Part shown: positions 1-6,731 of the stretch, in pieces
Layout of the letters: each line of letters starts with the position of its first letter
How positions within the stretch are numbered: position 1 is the first letter of the stretch
Source of the DNA: Actinomycetospora sp. NBRC 106378
Lineage (GTDB): Bacteria; Actinomycetota; Actinomycetes; Mycobacteriales; Pseudonocardiaceae
Length of the DNA: 64,000 nucleotides
Assembly (NCBI RefSeq): GCF_030269685.1
Contig: NZ_BSTT01000002.1
Coordinates: forward strand, 744,001-808,000
Reading direction: 5' to 3'
Notes under the pieces: model-generated
Database searches by the model: none
The model's input: the letters and a program-made list of their open reading frames with translations, nothing else
What the model was told of the DNA's origin: nothing
Made by a program: the position numbers and the translations under genes

Positions 1-265
1 AGGAGATCGCCTCGAGGGCGATCGCCCCGGCCAGCACGGGGCGGCGCCCGACGTGGTCGGAGAGGGCGCCGACGACGAGGAGTGCGCCGAGCAGTCCGAG
101 CACGTAGACGGCGAAGACGATGGTCAGCGTCGCGGCCGAGAACCCGAAGAGCTGCTGGTAGAGCGGGTACAGCGGGCTCGGCACGCTGGAGGCGGCGGGG
201 AAGAGCACGACGATGCCGCCGACGGCCGCGAACAGCCGGGCACGGGTCCGATCCTCAGAGCGCAC
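1..265 (-). CDS. MFS transporter, N-terminal part (cut by window edge)
   Basis: The complement strand reads a hydrophobic N-terminus with two membrane segments and then the MFS loop 2-3 signature, seen as LSDHVGRRPVLAG. This is a major facilitator pump, probably a drug or metabolite exporter in the inner membrane. Only about 88 residues are inside the window. The start is uncertain: GTG at 265 gives MRSEDRTRARLFAAVGG, and an in-frame GTG at 283 is also possible but would place the first copy of a candidate operator inside the gene. It is divergent from a TetR regulator at 336, the usual arrangement for a TetR-controlled efflux pump. The substrate cannot be told from sequence. Confidence 0.85.
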   Translation of the reverse strand, partial: MRSEDRTRARLFAAVGGIVVLFPAASSVPSPLYPLYQQLFGFSAATLTIVFAVYVLGLLGALLVVGALSDHVGRRPVLAGAIALEAIS

Positions 266-324
266 AGATCGCTGCGTTTGCACGACGGCGACGCTAGCAC
301 GCCTGCGGCAAAGATCGCTGCGTT
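266..324. promoter_or_regulatory. Direct-repeat candidate TetR operator in a divergent promoter
   Basis: The 13-mer AGATCGCTGCGTT occurs at 266-278 and again at 312-324, 46 bp apart, between the divergent MFS and TetR genes. A relatively AT-rich TAGTAT element follows the second copy at 324-329, just before the TetR start at 336. Paired sites in a divergent tetR-pump region are typical operators for the neighbouring TetR. That role is inferred. Confidence 0.5.
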
Positions 325-335
325 AGTATTGCCGT

Positions 336-932
336 ATGAACGAGGCGAGCGGGTCGCGGCCCGGAGGACGGTCCGCGCGGGTGCGTGCGTCGGTGCACCG
401 GGCGGTCGAGGACCTGGTCGCCGAGGGCGTGCGGATCGAGGACCTCACCATCCCGGTCATCGCGGCCCGGGCCGGGGTCCACGCGACGACGGTCTACCGG
501 CGCTGGGGATCGGTGGCGGAGCTGCTGGCCTCGGTCGCGGAGCACCGCTTCACCGGCGACGTGGTGGTGCCCGACACGGGCTCCCTCGGCGCCGACCTCG
601 AGCGGTGGGCCACCGACGTGGCGCGCGACCTCGCCGACCCGGACACCCTCGCGCTGATGCGCGCCTCCATCGGGGCGGGGGAGACCGCCTCGTGCGCCTG
701 CACCGCCGACCGCCGCACCCAGATCGCCGCGGTCCTGGAGCGGGAGACCGCACGCGGGGGAGACGTGCCCGCGGTCGACGCCGTGGTCGACGGCCTCCTC
801 GCGCCGCTGTACTACTCCGCGCTGTTCGTGCCCGCGCACGACGACGGGCCCGCACCCGGGGATCGGGTACGGGCCCTCGTCGGGAAGCTGCTGGGCGGCG
901 ACGTGCTCTCCGCTCAGGCGCTGACGCCGTAG
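336..932 (+). CDS. TetR/AcrR family transcriptional regulator
   Basis: This 198-residue protein has an N-terminal TetR helix-turn-helix at roughly residues 20-65, with the recognition-helix motif HATTVYRRWGS. The C-terminal ligand domain is of the type that often follows VYRRWGS in actinobacteria. It is divergent from the MFS pump gene and probably represses it and itself through the repeated 13-mers between them. The 3' end overlaps the convergent alkB stop by 19 bp. The ligand is unknown. Confidence 0.9.
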   Translation: MNEASGSRPGGRSARVRASVHRAVEDLVAEGVRIEDLTIPVIAARAGVHATTVYRRWGSVAELLASVAEHRFTGDVVVPDTGSLGADLERWATDVARDLADPDTLALMRASIGAGETASCACTADRRTQIAAVLERETARGGDVPAVDAVVDGLLAPLYYSALFVPAHDDGPAPGDRVRALVGKLLGGDVLSAQALTP

Positions 933-2080
933 CGCCGGCGCTTGCGGGGCAGCACGTTGGCGAGCTCGAGGTCGCCGTCGTAGTGCGCCCGGACCTTCGG
1001 GTCCATGACGGCCCGCCACAGCGGCGGGATCACCGCGACGACGATCATCGTGCCGTAGCCGCTGGGCAGCTGCGGCGACTCCTCGAAGTGGCGCAGCGTC
1101 TGGTAGCGGCGCACCGGGTTCGCGTGGTGGTCGGAGTGGCGCTGCAGCTGGTAGAGCAGCAGGTTCGAGACCGTGTGGTCGGCGTTCCAGGAATGGCGCG
1201 GGTCGACCCGCTCGTACCGGCCGTCGGCCCGCTTCTGGCGCTTGAGCCCGTAGTGCTCGAGGTAGTTCACGACCTCGAGCAGGCTGAATCCGACGAACGC
1301 CTGGACCAGCAGCCACCCGAGCACGGTCCAGCCGAAGACCGCGGTGAGGGCGCCGAACAGGACGACGGTCATCGCCCACGCGATCAGGATGTCGTTGCGC
1401 CAGGTCCAGTAGCTCTTGTCGTGGCGCGCGAACCGCTTCTTCTCCAGGTGCCAGGAACTGGTCAGCGAACCCCAGACGCTGCGCGGCAGGAAGCTCAGCC
1501 AGAAGTTCTCACCGAGGCGTGAGCTCGCCGGGTCCTCCGGGGTCGCGACCCGCACGTGGTGACCGCGGTTGTGCTCGACGTAGAAGTGGCCGTACGCGGA
1601 CGTGGCGAGCGCGATCTTCGAGAGCCAGCGCTCGTTCTCCTCGCGCTTGTGCCCGAGCTCGTGCGCGGTGTTGATCGCGACCCCGGAGACGACGCCCATC
1701 GTCAGGGCGAGCCCGAGGTCGCTGTACCAGGGCAGGTCCTGCGTGGCCCAGACCCAGCACGTGAAGACGAGGCTCACGTACTGCACCGGGAGGAACAGGA
1801 AGGTGATCCACCGGTAGTACCGGTCCGCCTCGAGGCGGGCCCGCTCGGACTCCGGCGGGTTGTCGTCGGTGGTGCCGACGAGCAGGTCGAGGGCCGGCAG
1901 CGCTACGAACAGGATGATCGGGCCGAGCCACCAGAACAGACCCAGGCCGGTCGCGTGCACCAGCCCGTATGCGGCGATCGGCAGGGCCGGCATCACCACG
2001 CCCAGTGGCCACAGGTACCGGCGCCGGTCGCGCCACGGCTCCTGCTGCTCGATCGGTTCCCGTGCCTGTTCGATGGTCAT
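914..2080 (-). CDS. alkB: Alkane 1-monooxygenase (AlkB-type membrane di-iron hydroxylase)
   Basis: This is a 388-residue integral-membrane non-haem di-iron hydroxylase, expected to oxidise the terminal methyl of medium-chain alkanes to 1-alkanols. All the histidine signatures are visible: HELGHK near residue 140, EHNRGHH about 30 residues later, the NYLEHYGLKR box, and LQRHSDHH near residue 310. Several hydrophobic segments precede and separate them. The ATG at 2080 was chosen because AGGAGG lies six bases upstream; an upstream in-frame GTG at 2095 overlaps that site. No rubredoxin or rubredoxin reductase gene follows, although actinobacterial alkB is often followed by them, so electron transfer must be encoded elsewhere. 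It converges on tetR. The family is very clear; chain-length range cannot be predicted. Confidence 0.95.
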   Translation of the reverse strand: MTIEQAREPIEQQEPWRDRRRYLWPLGVVMPALPIAAYGLVHATGLGLFWWLGPIILFVALPALDLLVGTTDDNPPESERARLEADRYYRWITFLFLPVQYVSLVFTCWVWATQDLPWYSDLGLALTMGVVSGVAINTAHELGHKREENERWLSKIALATSAYGHFYVEHNRGHHVRVATPEDPASSRLGENFWLSFLPRSVWGSLTSSWHLEKKRFARHDKSYWTWRNDILIAWAMTVVLFGALTAVFGWTVLGWLLVQAFVGFSLLEVVNYLEHYGLKRQKRADGRYERVDPRHSWNADHTVSNLLLYQLQRHSDHHANPVRRYQTLRHFEESPQLPSGYGTMIVVAVIPPLWRAVMDPKVRAHYDGDLELANVLPRKRRRYGVSA

Positions 2081-2182
2081 CGTCGGCCTCCTCACGCTCC
2101 CCGTACTCGAATAACTGTGACAGCGCGTCGCCGTAGAAACAAGACCGAGTTTTTGTCTCAGAACGGGCAGTGGCTCCGGGAC

Positions 2183-2212
2183 GGCGGGTTCCGGGGTGGC
2201 GGGCTCCGGGGT
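2183..2212. repeat. 15-bp tandem duplication
   Basis: GGCGGGTTCCGGGGT at 2183-2197 is followed directly by GGCGGGCTCCGGGGT at 2198-2212, one base different. It abuts the R1 repeat that starts at 2211. Confidence 0.8.
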
Positions 2213-2265
2213 GGCAGGAAAGCGTCGTTGCTGTCATCGGGCGGCAGGGACGCCGCATCCTCGAT
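2211..2265 (+). repeat. Dispersed repeat R1, copy a (intergenic)
   Basis: Begins GTGGCAGGAAAGCGTCGTTG and continues with CTGTCATCGGGCGGCAGG, then ACGCCGCATCCTCGAT. The second half can fold as GCGGC-AGGGAC-GCCGC. The same element recurs seven more times in the window. This copy sits about 130 bp upstream of the alkB start. Confidence 0.85.
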
Positions 2266-2352
2266 CTCTTCCCGACGACGGGTCGGCCCGGCGGGGCCTG
2301 GGCGGGGCGCCCTCCTGGCGTCCTGTCGCGGTCTGCCGTCCGGCCGGGCTGG

Positions 2353-2381
2353 CCTTGTCGTTCTGGTTCACAACGACAAGG
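2353..2381. repeat. Perfect 10-bp inverted repeat (hairpin)
   Basis: CCTTGTCGTT and AACGACAAGG are separated by nine bases. It could form a stable stem-loop in RNA from either strand. There is no T-tract after it. It lies in non-coding sequence between alkB and the NIPSNAP remnant. Confidence 0.6.
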
Positions 2382-2432
2382 TCCGGGGGCGGCTGCGGCT
2401 CGCCACGACAGGGCGTACGCACGGTCGGGAAA

Positions 2433-2516
2433 GCACATGATCACGTCGGTGGGACGCAGGTAGGTGATGTCGATCTTCGAAACAGCCACCACCGTCCCCT
2501 CGACGTGATCATGTGC
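2433..2516. repeat. Perfect 16-bp inverted repeat around a 52-bp centre
   Basis: GCACATGATCACGTCG at 2433-2448 is exactly mirrored by CGACGTGATCATGTGC at 2501-2516. Each arm contains the palindrome TGATCA. The right arm lies at the 3' end of the frameshifted NIPSNAP gene. The structure resembles a minute transposon remnant or an integration/resolution site, but I see no transposase or target duplication. Confidence 0.75.
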
Positions 2517-2824
2517 CGGAGGGGAAGCGGCGGGCGCACGACGGTGCGCTCGTGGCGCAGCACGCGGCCCGACTCGTCGCGGATGCGGTCGGCCGGAAGG
2601 AACTCACGGGCCGCCGTCGACGTGCTGTCGACAGAGCTCGTCGTCCGCGAGGCTCGGGAAGCCGACCAGGGCCAGCGCCTCGTCGCTCGCGCCCTCGCCG
2701 GGCAGGTAGTAGCCGTGGTGGGTGCCTCCGTGGCGGTCGACGAGGTCCATCCAGGTGGCCGCGAACCGTTCGAGGACGTCGATCTCCGGCGGACCGATCG
2801 TGCAGCGGACGACGCAGGTGGTCA
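2441..2824 (-). pseudogene. NIPSNAP-like protein, frameshifted
   Basis: The complement strand from GTG at 2824 reads a clear NIPSNAP/stress-responsive alpha-beta barrel start (MTTCVVRCTIGPPEI, then ATWMDLVDRHGGTHHGYY and ALVGFPSLADDE). It runs into a TGA at 2604. The typical family ending, EFLPADRIRDESG then VLRHERTVVRPP, continues in the next frame and would stop at 2441. A single inserted base between about 2605 and 2650 explains this. The final 20 or so codons run through the right arm of the 16-bp inverted repeat, so the tail may have been replaced. The gene lies 30 bp downstream of a TetR gene on the same strand. A sequencing error remains possible. Confidence 0.7.
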
Positions 2825-2853
2825 CGCCACGCGGACGACCCGGGCGGACATGA

Positions 2854-3462
2854 TCACGAGAGGCAGAGCAGGCAGGCGGCGATCCGGGCGAGGCGGTCCG
2901 CGGCGTCGGCATGGCTGAGGCCGGGGGAGACCAGGTGGCTGATGGTCAGGCGGACGACCGCGTCCACGGCGTCGTCGACGACGCGGCCCTCCACCTCGGG
3001 CGCTCGGCGACGCACCCAGGCGCCGACCAGCCCGGTGCCGCCGGAGATGATCGCGTCGCCGCGGGTGGTGAGGAAGGGCAGGAGACCGGTGTCGCCACTG
3101 CGGCTGCCGGTGAGGATGGCCCGCAGGAGCGGGTTGTCGGCGGCCTCGTCGAGGGTGAAGCGGACCGATGCCCCGACGCCGTCGGGAACGCTCGCCGAGT
3201 CCTCGAGGACCGACGCGATCCCGGTGAAGAAGCGCTCCGCCTCGCGCGCGACCAGGGCCTCGCCGACGCCGTCCTTGGTGCCGAACTCCCGGTAGAGCGT
3301 GGGTCGGGACACCCCCGACGTCGTCGCGACCTCCCCGATCCGGACGCGGTCCCACCCGTGCTCGACGGCGAGCGAGGCGGCGGTGTCGAGCACGCGCTCG
3401 CGCACCTGGCGTCGGAACTCGACGCGGAGAGATTCGCCGGTCATGCGTCGAGTCTCACTCAT
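2854..3462 (-). CDS. TetR/AcrR family transcriptional regulator
   Basis: This 202-residue regulator has an N-terminal helix-turn-helix over about residues 15-60 (RVRIGEVATTSGVSRPTLYREFGTKDG) and a helical effector domain. I prefer ATG at 3462 (MSETRRMTG); ATG at 3444 and an upstream ATG at 3492 are alternatives, and none has a strong ribosome-binding site. A 10-bp palindrome, CGACCGGTCG, at 3465-3474 touches the chosen start and is a plausible autoregulatory operator. The damaged NIPSNAP gene follows on the same strand. Confidence 0.88.
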   Translation of the reverse strand: MSETRRMTGESLRVEFRRQVRERVLDTAASLAVEHGWDRVRIGEVATTSGVSRPTLYREFGTKDGVGEALVAREAERFFTGIASVLEDSASVPDGVGASVRFTLDEAADNPLLRAILTGSRSGDTGLLPFLTTRGDAIISGGTGLVGAWVRRRAPEVEGRVVDDAVDAVVRLTISHLVSPGLSHADAADRLARIAACLLCLS

Positions 3463-3464
3463 AG

Positions 3465-3474
3465 CGACCGGTCG
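3465..3474. promoter_or_regulatory. Short palindrome at the tetR start
   Basis: CGACCGGTCG is perfectly palindromic and lies directly upstream of the chosen tetR start at 3462. An operator role is inferred from position only. Confidence 0.3.
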
Positions 3475-3569
3475 TGACCCGGGAGGACACACATAGCCGC
3501 CGGACGGGTGTCGACACTCCGCCCGTTATCGCATCGTGACCCGACTATTTGGTGGTGGGCGAACGGCCT

Positions 3570-3581
3570 GACCTGCAGGTC
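3570..3581. promoter_or_regulatory. 12-bp palindrome upstream of the secreted-protein gene
   Basis: GACCTGCAGGTC is a perfect palindrome in the 274-bp non-coding gap between tetR (start 3462) and the secreted-protein gene (start 3737). It is a candidate regulator site. I see no convincing -35/-10 pair next to it. Confidence 0.3.
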
Positions 3582-3736
3582 TGGGCGGAGCAAACACAGG
3601 GGGTGTCCGCTAGGCCGACCGAGTGAAGCGATCACACACGGCCAGACGGGTGTAACGCGTTCGTGTGCCTACCGATGAGTCGGCCAGATCAGGTGCTGGA
3701 CAGGTCGTCGGGGCCAACGAACGAGGAGTCGCAAGG

Positions 3737-4681
3737 ATGCGAGCACGTCCCGGGCGGTTGCTGCCGAGTGTCATGGTCGGCGGACTTCTGATCTCCGGAT
3801 TGGCCCTGGGGGCCGGTGTCGCGGGCGCCGCGACGGTCGGTACCGATCAGTGCCTCGTCGGGTCGGACCTCTACAACATCAAGAACTCGACGCTCATCAC
3901 CAAGGACGGGGACAAGTGCTCGTTCGGCGGCGCTGTCGTCACCTCCGTCGCAGATCTCGCGGCCGGGCTTATCGAGAAGGTCCAGACCGCGGCGGAGAAC
4001 CCTGCCACGAAGACCGACCCCGCGACGAAGACCGACCCTGTTCCGAAAACTGACCCGGCTACCGGCTCGGGGACGGGTACTGGGACGACGAGCAGCACGG
4101 GTACTGGCACGGGCACCGCATCGAAGACTGAAGGCACGTCAACCACCCCTCCGGCGCCCGCTCCGGCTCCCCTCGTCGCGGCCCCGCCACCGGCCGCCCT
4201 GCCCGTCGCGGCGCCGGCTGCGCTCGGTGCCGCCGGTCCGGTCGGAGCGCTGCCGCCGCTGGCCGGGATCGCGCCGGCGGGGCTGGCGTCGAACCTGTTC
4301 AGCGCGAACAGCTACGACCCGGGCCTGCTGTTCGGCTCCCCGCTGGGCAACGCGGCGTCGGCGCTGTTCTCCCCGAAGGCCGACTCCGCCGTCACGACCG
4401 TCAGTCAGGCGCAGGCGCTCGCCGCTCCGACCGGAGGCGGTTACGGCACGCCCGCGACGATCGGCGTGGTCATCCTGGCCTGCCTCGTCGGGATCGCCGT
4501 GCGGCACCGGGTGATCAGCCGGATGAAGAGCCGGGAACTGCCCGCCGCCGAGTACCAGCCCCGGCACGCGGCCCCGGAGCCGGAGGACACCGAGCAGGTC
4601 ACCGGACCGGACGCCGAGCCGGAGACGGAGCTGCACGACGCGTCGGAGGCGAGGACGCTCGTCGTGCTCTCCCGTCGCTGA
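3737..4681 (+). CDS. Secreted, membrane-anchored repeat protein of unknown function
   Basis: I do not recognise the family of this 314-residue protein. ATG at 3737 is preceded by AGGAG eight bases upstream and gives a good signal peptide (basic MRARPGRLLPS, hydrophobic core, AGAATVG cleavage region). A short domain with two cysteines follows (DQCLVGSDLYN, KCSFGGAVV). Next come three TKTDP-like repeats, a Gly/Thr-rich stretch, a long Pro/Ala linker, an Ala/Leu-rich region, one membrane helix near residues 255-272 and a basic then acidic cytoplasmic tail. The layout suggests a cell-surface protein whose Pro/Ala stalk spans the wall. A strong hairpin terminator follows at 4691. The longer in-frame start at 3665 would spoil the signal peptide. 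Confidence 0.75.
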   Translation: MRARPGRLLPSVMVGGLLISGLALGAGVAGAATVGTDQCLVGSDLYNIKNSTLITKDGDKCSFGGAVVTSVADLAAGLIEKVQTAAENPATKTDPATKTDPVPKTDPATGSGTGTGTTSSTGTGTGTASKTEGTSTTPPAPAPAPLVAAPPPAALPVAAPAALGAAGPVGALPPLAGIAPAGLASNLFSANSYDPGLLFGSPLGNAASALFSPKADSAVTTVSQAQALAAPTGGGYGTPATIGVVILACLVGIAVRHRVISRMKSRELPAAEYQPRHAAPEPEDTEQVTGPDAEPETELHDASEARTLVVLSRR

Positions 4682-4690
4682 CCCTCGTGC

Positions 4691-4722
4691 GGCACGGGGA
4701 GACGCGCGATACTCCCCGTGCC
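4691..4722 (+). terminator. Hairpin terminator after the secreted-protein gene
   Basis: GGCACGGGGAG and CTCCCCGTGCC form a perfect 11-bp stem with a ten-base loop, starting ten bases after the stop. There is no T-tract, as is common in high-GC actinobacteria. Confidence 0.75.
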
Positions 4723-4911
4723 ACACCGCGAAGCCACCCCGGTCGGTCCGCGCCGACCGACCGGCCTCCGACGGCCGGCCTGCCCCCGGCCGCCACCGAG
4801 GGTCCGGCGGCGCACCCTGGGTGCCGCCGGATCCTCGGACCTCCCCGGGTCCACCCGACGATCCCGACGACCTCCGCGGCGACCCACGACACCCGGCTAG
4901 CGTGACCGCCC

Positions 4912-5466
4912 ATGACCGACACGCCGTGGGAGCCGCCGCTCGCCGGCACGGAGACCCAGCAGCTCGTCGGCGCGCTCGAGCGGCTCCGGGCCACGTTCCG
5001 GTGGAAGGCCGACGGGCTCGACGAGGACGGCCTCGCCGCCACGGTCGGCGTCTCCTCCCTGACCCTCGGCGGGCTCCTCAAGCACCTCGCGTGGGTCGAG
5101 GCCCTGACGTTCCGGGCCAAGCTCCACGGTGATCCGCTCGGCCCGGAGTGGGACGACGCCCCCTGGGACGACGACCCCGACTGGGAGTTCTCCTCGGCCG
5201 CCGCCGACACCCCGGCCACGCTCTACGCGCGCTATGACGCCGCGGTCACCGACGCCCGGGACGCGCTGCAGAAGGCGCTCGACCACGGAGGCCTCGACCG
5301 CGCCGTCCACCTCACCGGTCCCGACGACGAGCCGGTGAGCCTCCGCCGCCTCGTCTGCGACCTCGTCGAGGAGTACGGCCGCCACACCGGCCATGCCGAC
5401 CTGATCCGCGAGTACGTCGACGGCCGGACCGGAGAGGATCCCCCGGCAGGGTGGAGTCCCACGTGA
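4912..5466 (+). CDS. DinB/DUF664 family protein
   Basis: This 184-residue four-helix-bundle protein belongs to the DinB superfamily, DUF664 branch, which includes many metal-dependent thiol transferases; several actinobacterial members use mycothiol. Metal-ligand candidates are the histidine in LLKHLAWVE near residue 63 and the two in RHTGHADLIRE near residue 160. The gene ends in a GTGA overlap with the aldo-keto reductase gene, so the two are co-translated. The substrate is unknown. Confidence 0.85.
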   Translation: MTDTPWEPPLAGTETQQLVGALERLRATFRWKADGLDEDGLAATVGVSSLTLGGLLKHLAWVEALTFRAKLHGDPLGPEWDDAPWDDDPDWEFSSAAADTPATLYARYDAAVTDARDALQKALDHGGLDRAVHLTGPDDEPVSLRRLVCDLVEEYGRHTGHADLIREYVDGRTGEDPPAGWSPT

Positions 5467-6353
5467 GCAGGCTCGTCCTCGGCTGCATGCGCATCGAGGG
5501 TCTCGACGACGGGTCGATCCGGTCGCTGGTCGACACCGCGCTCGACGTCGGGATCACGGAGTTCGACCACGCCGACATCTACGGCTCCACCCGCCACGCG
5601 TGCGAGCGCCGGTTCGGCGAGGCGGCCGGGCTGACCGGCAGCCGCCGGGAGCAGGTGACGATCCAGACCAAGGTCGGCATCCGCGAGGGCTACTACGACT
5701 TCTCCCGCGAGCACGTCCGCCACTCGGTCGACGAGTCCCTCGACGCCCTGCGCACCGACCACGTCGACGTCCTGCTCCTGCACCGGCCGGACGCGCTCGC
5801 GGACCCCGACGACGTCGCCGAGACCCTCGACGGGCTCGTCACCGCGGGCAAGGTCCGGGCGATCGGGGTCTCCAACCACACCTCGGGGCAGATCGAGCTG
5901 CTCGCCCGCTCGCTGCCGCACCCGATCGTCGCGAACCAGATGCAGCTCGGGCTCGGCCACGCCCCGATGATTACGGCCGGGCTCGCGGCCAACGTGGCGG
6001 GCCTCGACCAGTCGGTCGACCGCGACGGCGGGGTGCTCGACGCGTGCCGGCTGCGCGACATCACCGTGCAGGCCTGGTCCCCGTTCGCGGACACGCACGG
6101 CCGGATCGTGCTCGGCGACCGCGAGCACCACCCGGAGCTGAACGACGCGCTCGAGGAGATCGCCGACGCGCACGGCGTCACCCCGACCGCCGTCGCCACC
6201 GCGTGGATCACCACCCACCCGGCGCGGATGCAGGTGGTCCTCGGCTCCACGCGGCCCGAGCGCATCCGCGAGGCCGCCGCGGGCGCGGACCTGCGGCTGA
6301 CGCGGCCCGAGTGGTATCGCCTGGTCGCCGCCGCCGGCTACGCCATTCCCTGA
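5463..6353 (+). CDS. Aldo-keto reductase (YdhF-like)
   Basis: This 296-residue (beta/alpha)8-barrel NADPH-dependent oxidoreductase should reduce aldehydes or ketones. The catalytic tetrad is visible: Asp and Tyr in DHADIYG, Lys in QTKVGI and His in LLHRPDAL. The nucleotide-binding end has STRPERIREA. The GTG at 5463 overlaps the upstream stop as GTGA and starts exactly at the typical MSRLVLGCMRIEG; a start at 5451 adds four non-conserved residues. The physiological substrate is not evident. Confidence 0.9.
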   Translation: MSRLVLGCMRIEGLDDGSIRSLVDTALDVGITEFDHADIYGSTRHACERRFGEAAGLTGSRREQVTIQTKVGIREGYYDFSREHVRHSVDESLDALRTDHVDVLLLHRPDALADPDDVAETLDGLVTAGKVRAIGVSNHTSGQIELLARSLPHPIVANQMQLGLGHAPMITAGLAANVAGLDQSVDRDGGVLDACRLRDITVQAWSPFADTHGRIVLGDREHHPELNDALEEIADAHGVTPTAVATAWITTHPARMQVVLGSTRPERIREAAAGADLRLTRPEWYRLVAAAGYAIP

Positions 6354-6371
6354 CGTAACGCGCTGGTCCGA

Positions 6372-6731
6372 ATGGCCGAACATTCCGACATGGATTCCGT
6401 CGCGAGCTGGGTGGTCCTCGGCCTCGGGCTGCTCGTGATCCCGCTGGTGTCCGCCGTGCTGACCTACCGGCTGCTGCGTGCCCCGGCCCGCCTCTGGCAA
6501 CTGACGCTGGCCCGGACGCTCTCGGGCCTGCCGGCCTTCCTCGGCATCGGCGCCGTCACGACGATCGCCCTGTCGTTCGCGGGTGGCCTGCCCGACGACG
6601 TGGGCGCGGTCGCCGCCGTGGTGACCGGCGTGCTCGTCGCGGGCAGCGTCTGCTTCACCGCCCGCGGGCTCCGGGTGCCGGTCGGCCCCGTGGAGCCGGT
6701 CAGCCCGCCAGACGCACCGGCAGGTGCTTGA
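6372..6731 (+). CDS. Small membrane protein, unknown function
   Basis: This 119-residue protein has three hydrophobic segments (about residues 11-33, 52-72 and 78-98) and a Pro-rich tail. No family is recognised. It starts 18 bp after the reductase stop on the same strand. Its last 32 bp overlap the convergent P450 gene. ATG at 6390 is an alternative start. Regular spacing of hydrophobic residues supports it as real, but no motif confirms it. Confidence 0.55.
   Translation: MAEHSDMDSVASWVVLGLGLLVIPLVSAVLTYRLLRAPARLWQLTLARTLSGLPAFLGIGAVTTIALSFAGGLPDDVGAVAAVVTGVLVAGSVCFTARGLRVPVGPVEPVSPPDAPAGA

Larger units (their letters stand above)
2081..2432. other. Non-coding, repeat-rich stretch upstream of alkB
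   Basis: I find no convincing gene here. The first 80 bp hold the alkB promoter region, with an unusually AT-rich patch at 2131-2160. Next come a 15-bp near-perfect tandem duplication (2183-2197 and 2198-2212), an R1 repeat (2211-2265), one copy of the CCCGACGACGGG 12-mer (2271-2282) and a perfect 10-bp hairpin (2353-2381). The density of repeats marks it as accessory or decaying sequence. Confidence 0.6.

Noticed and set aside
1509-2492. A 327-codon minus-strand frame across the alkB upstream region
   Set aside because: It overlaps alkB in another frame and reads repeats and low-complexity sequence; no domain is visible.
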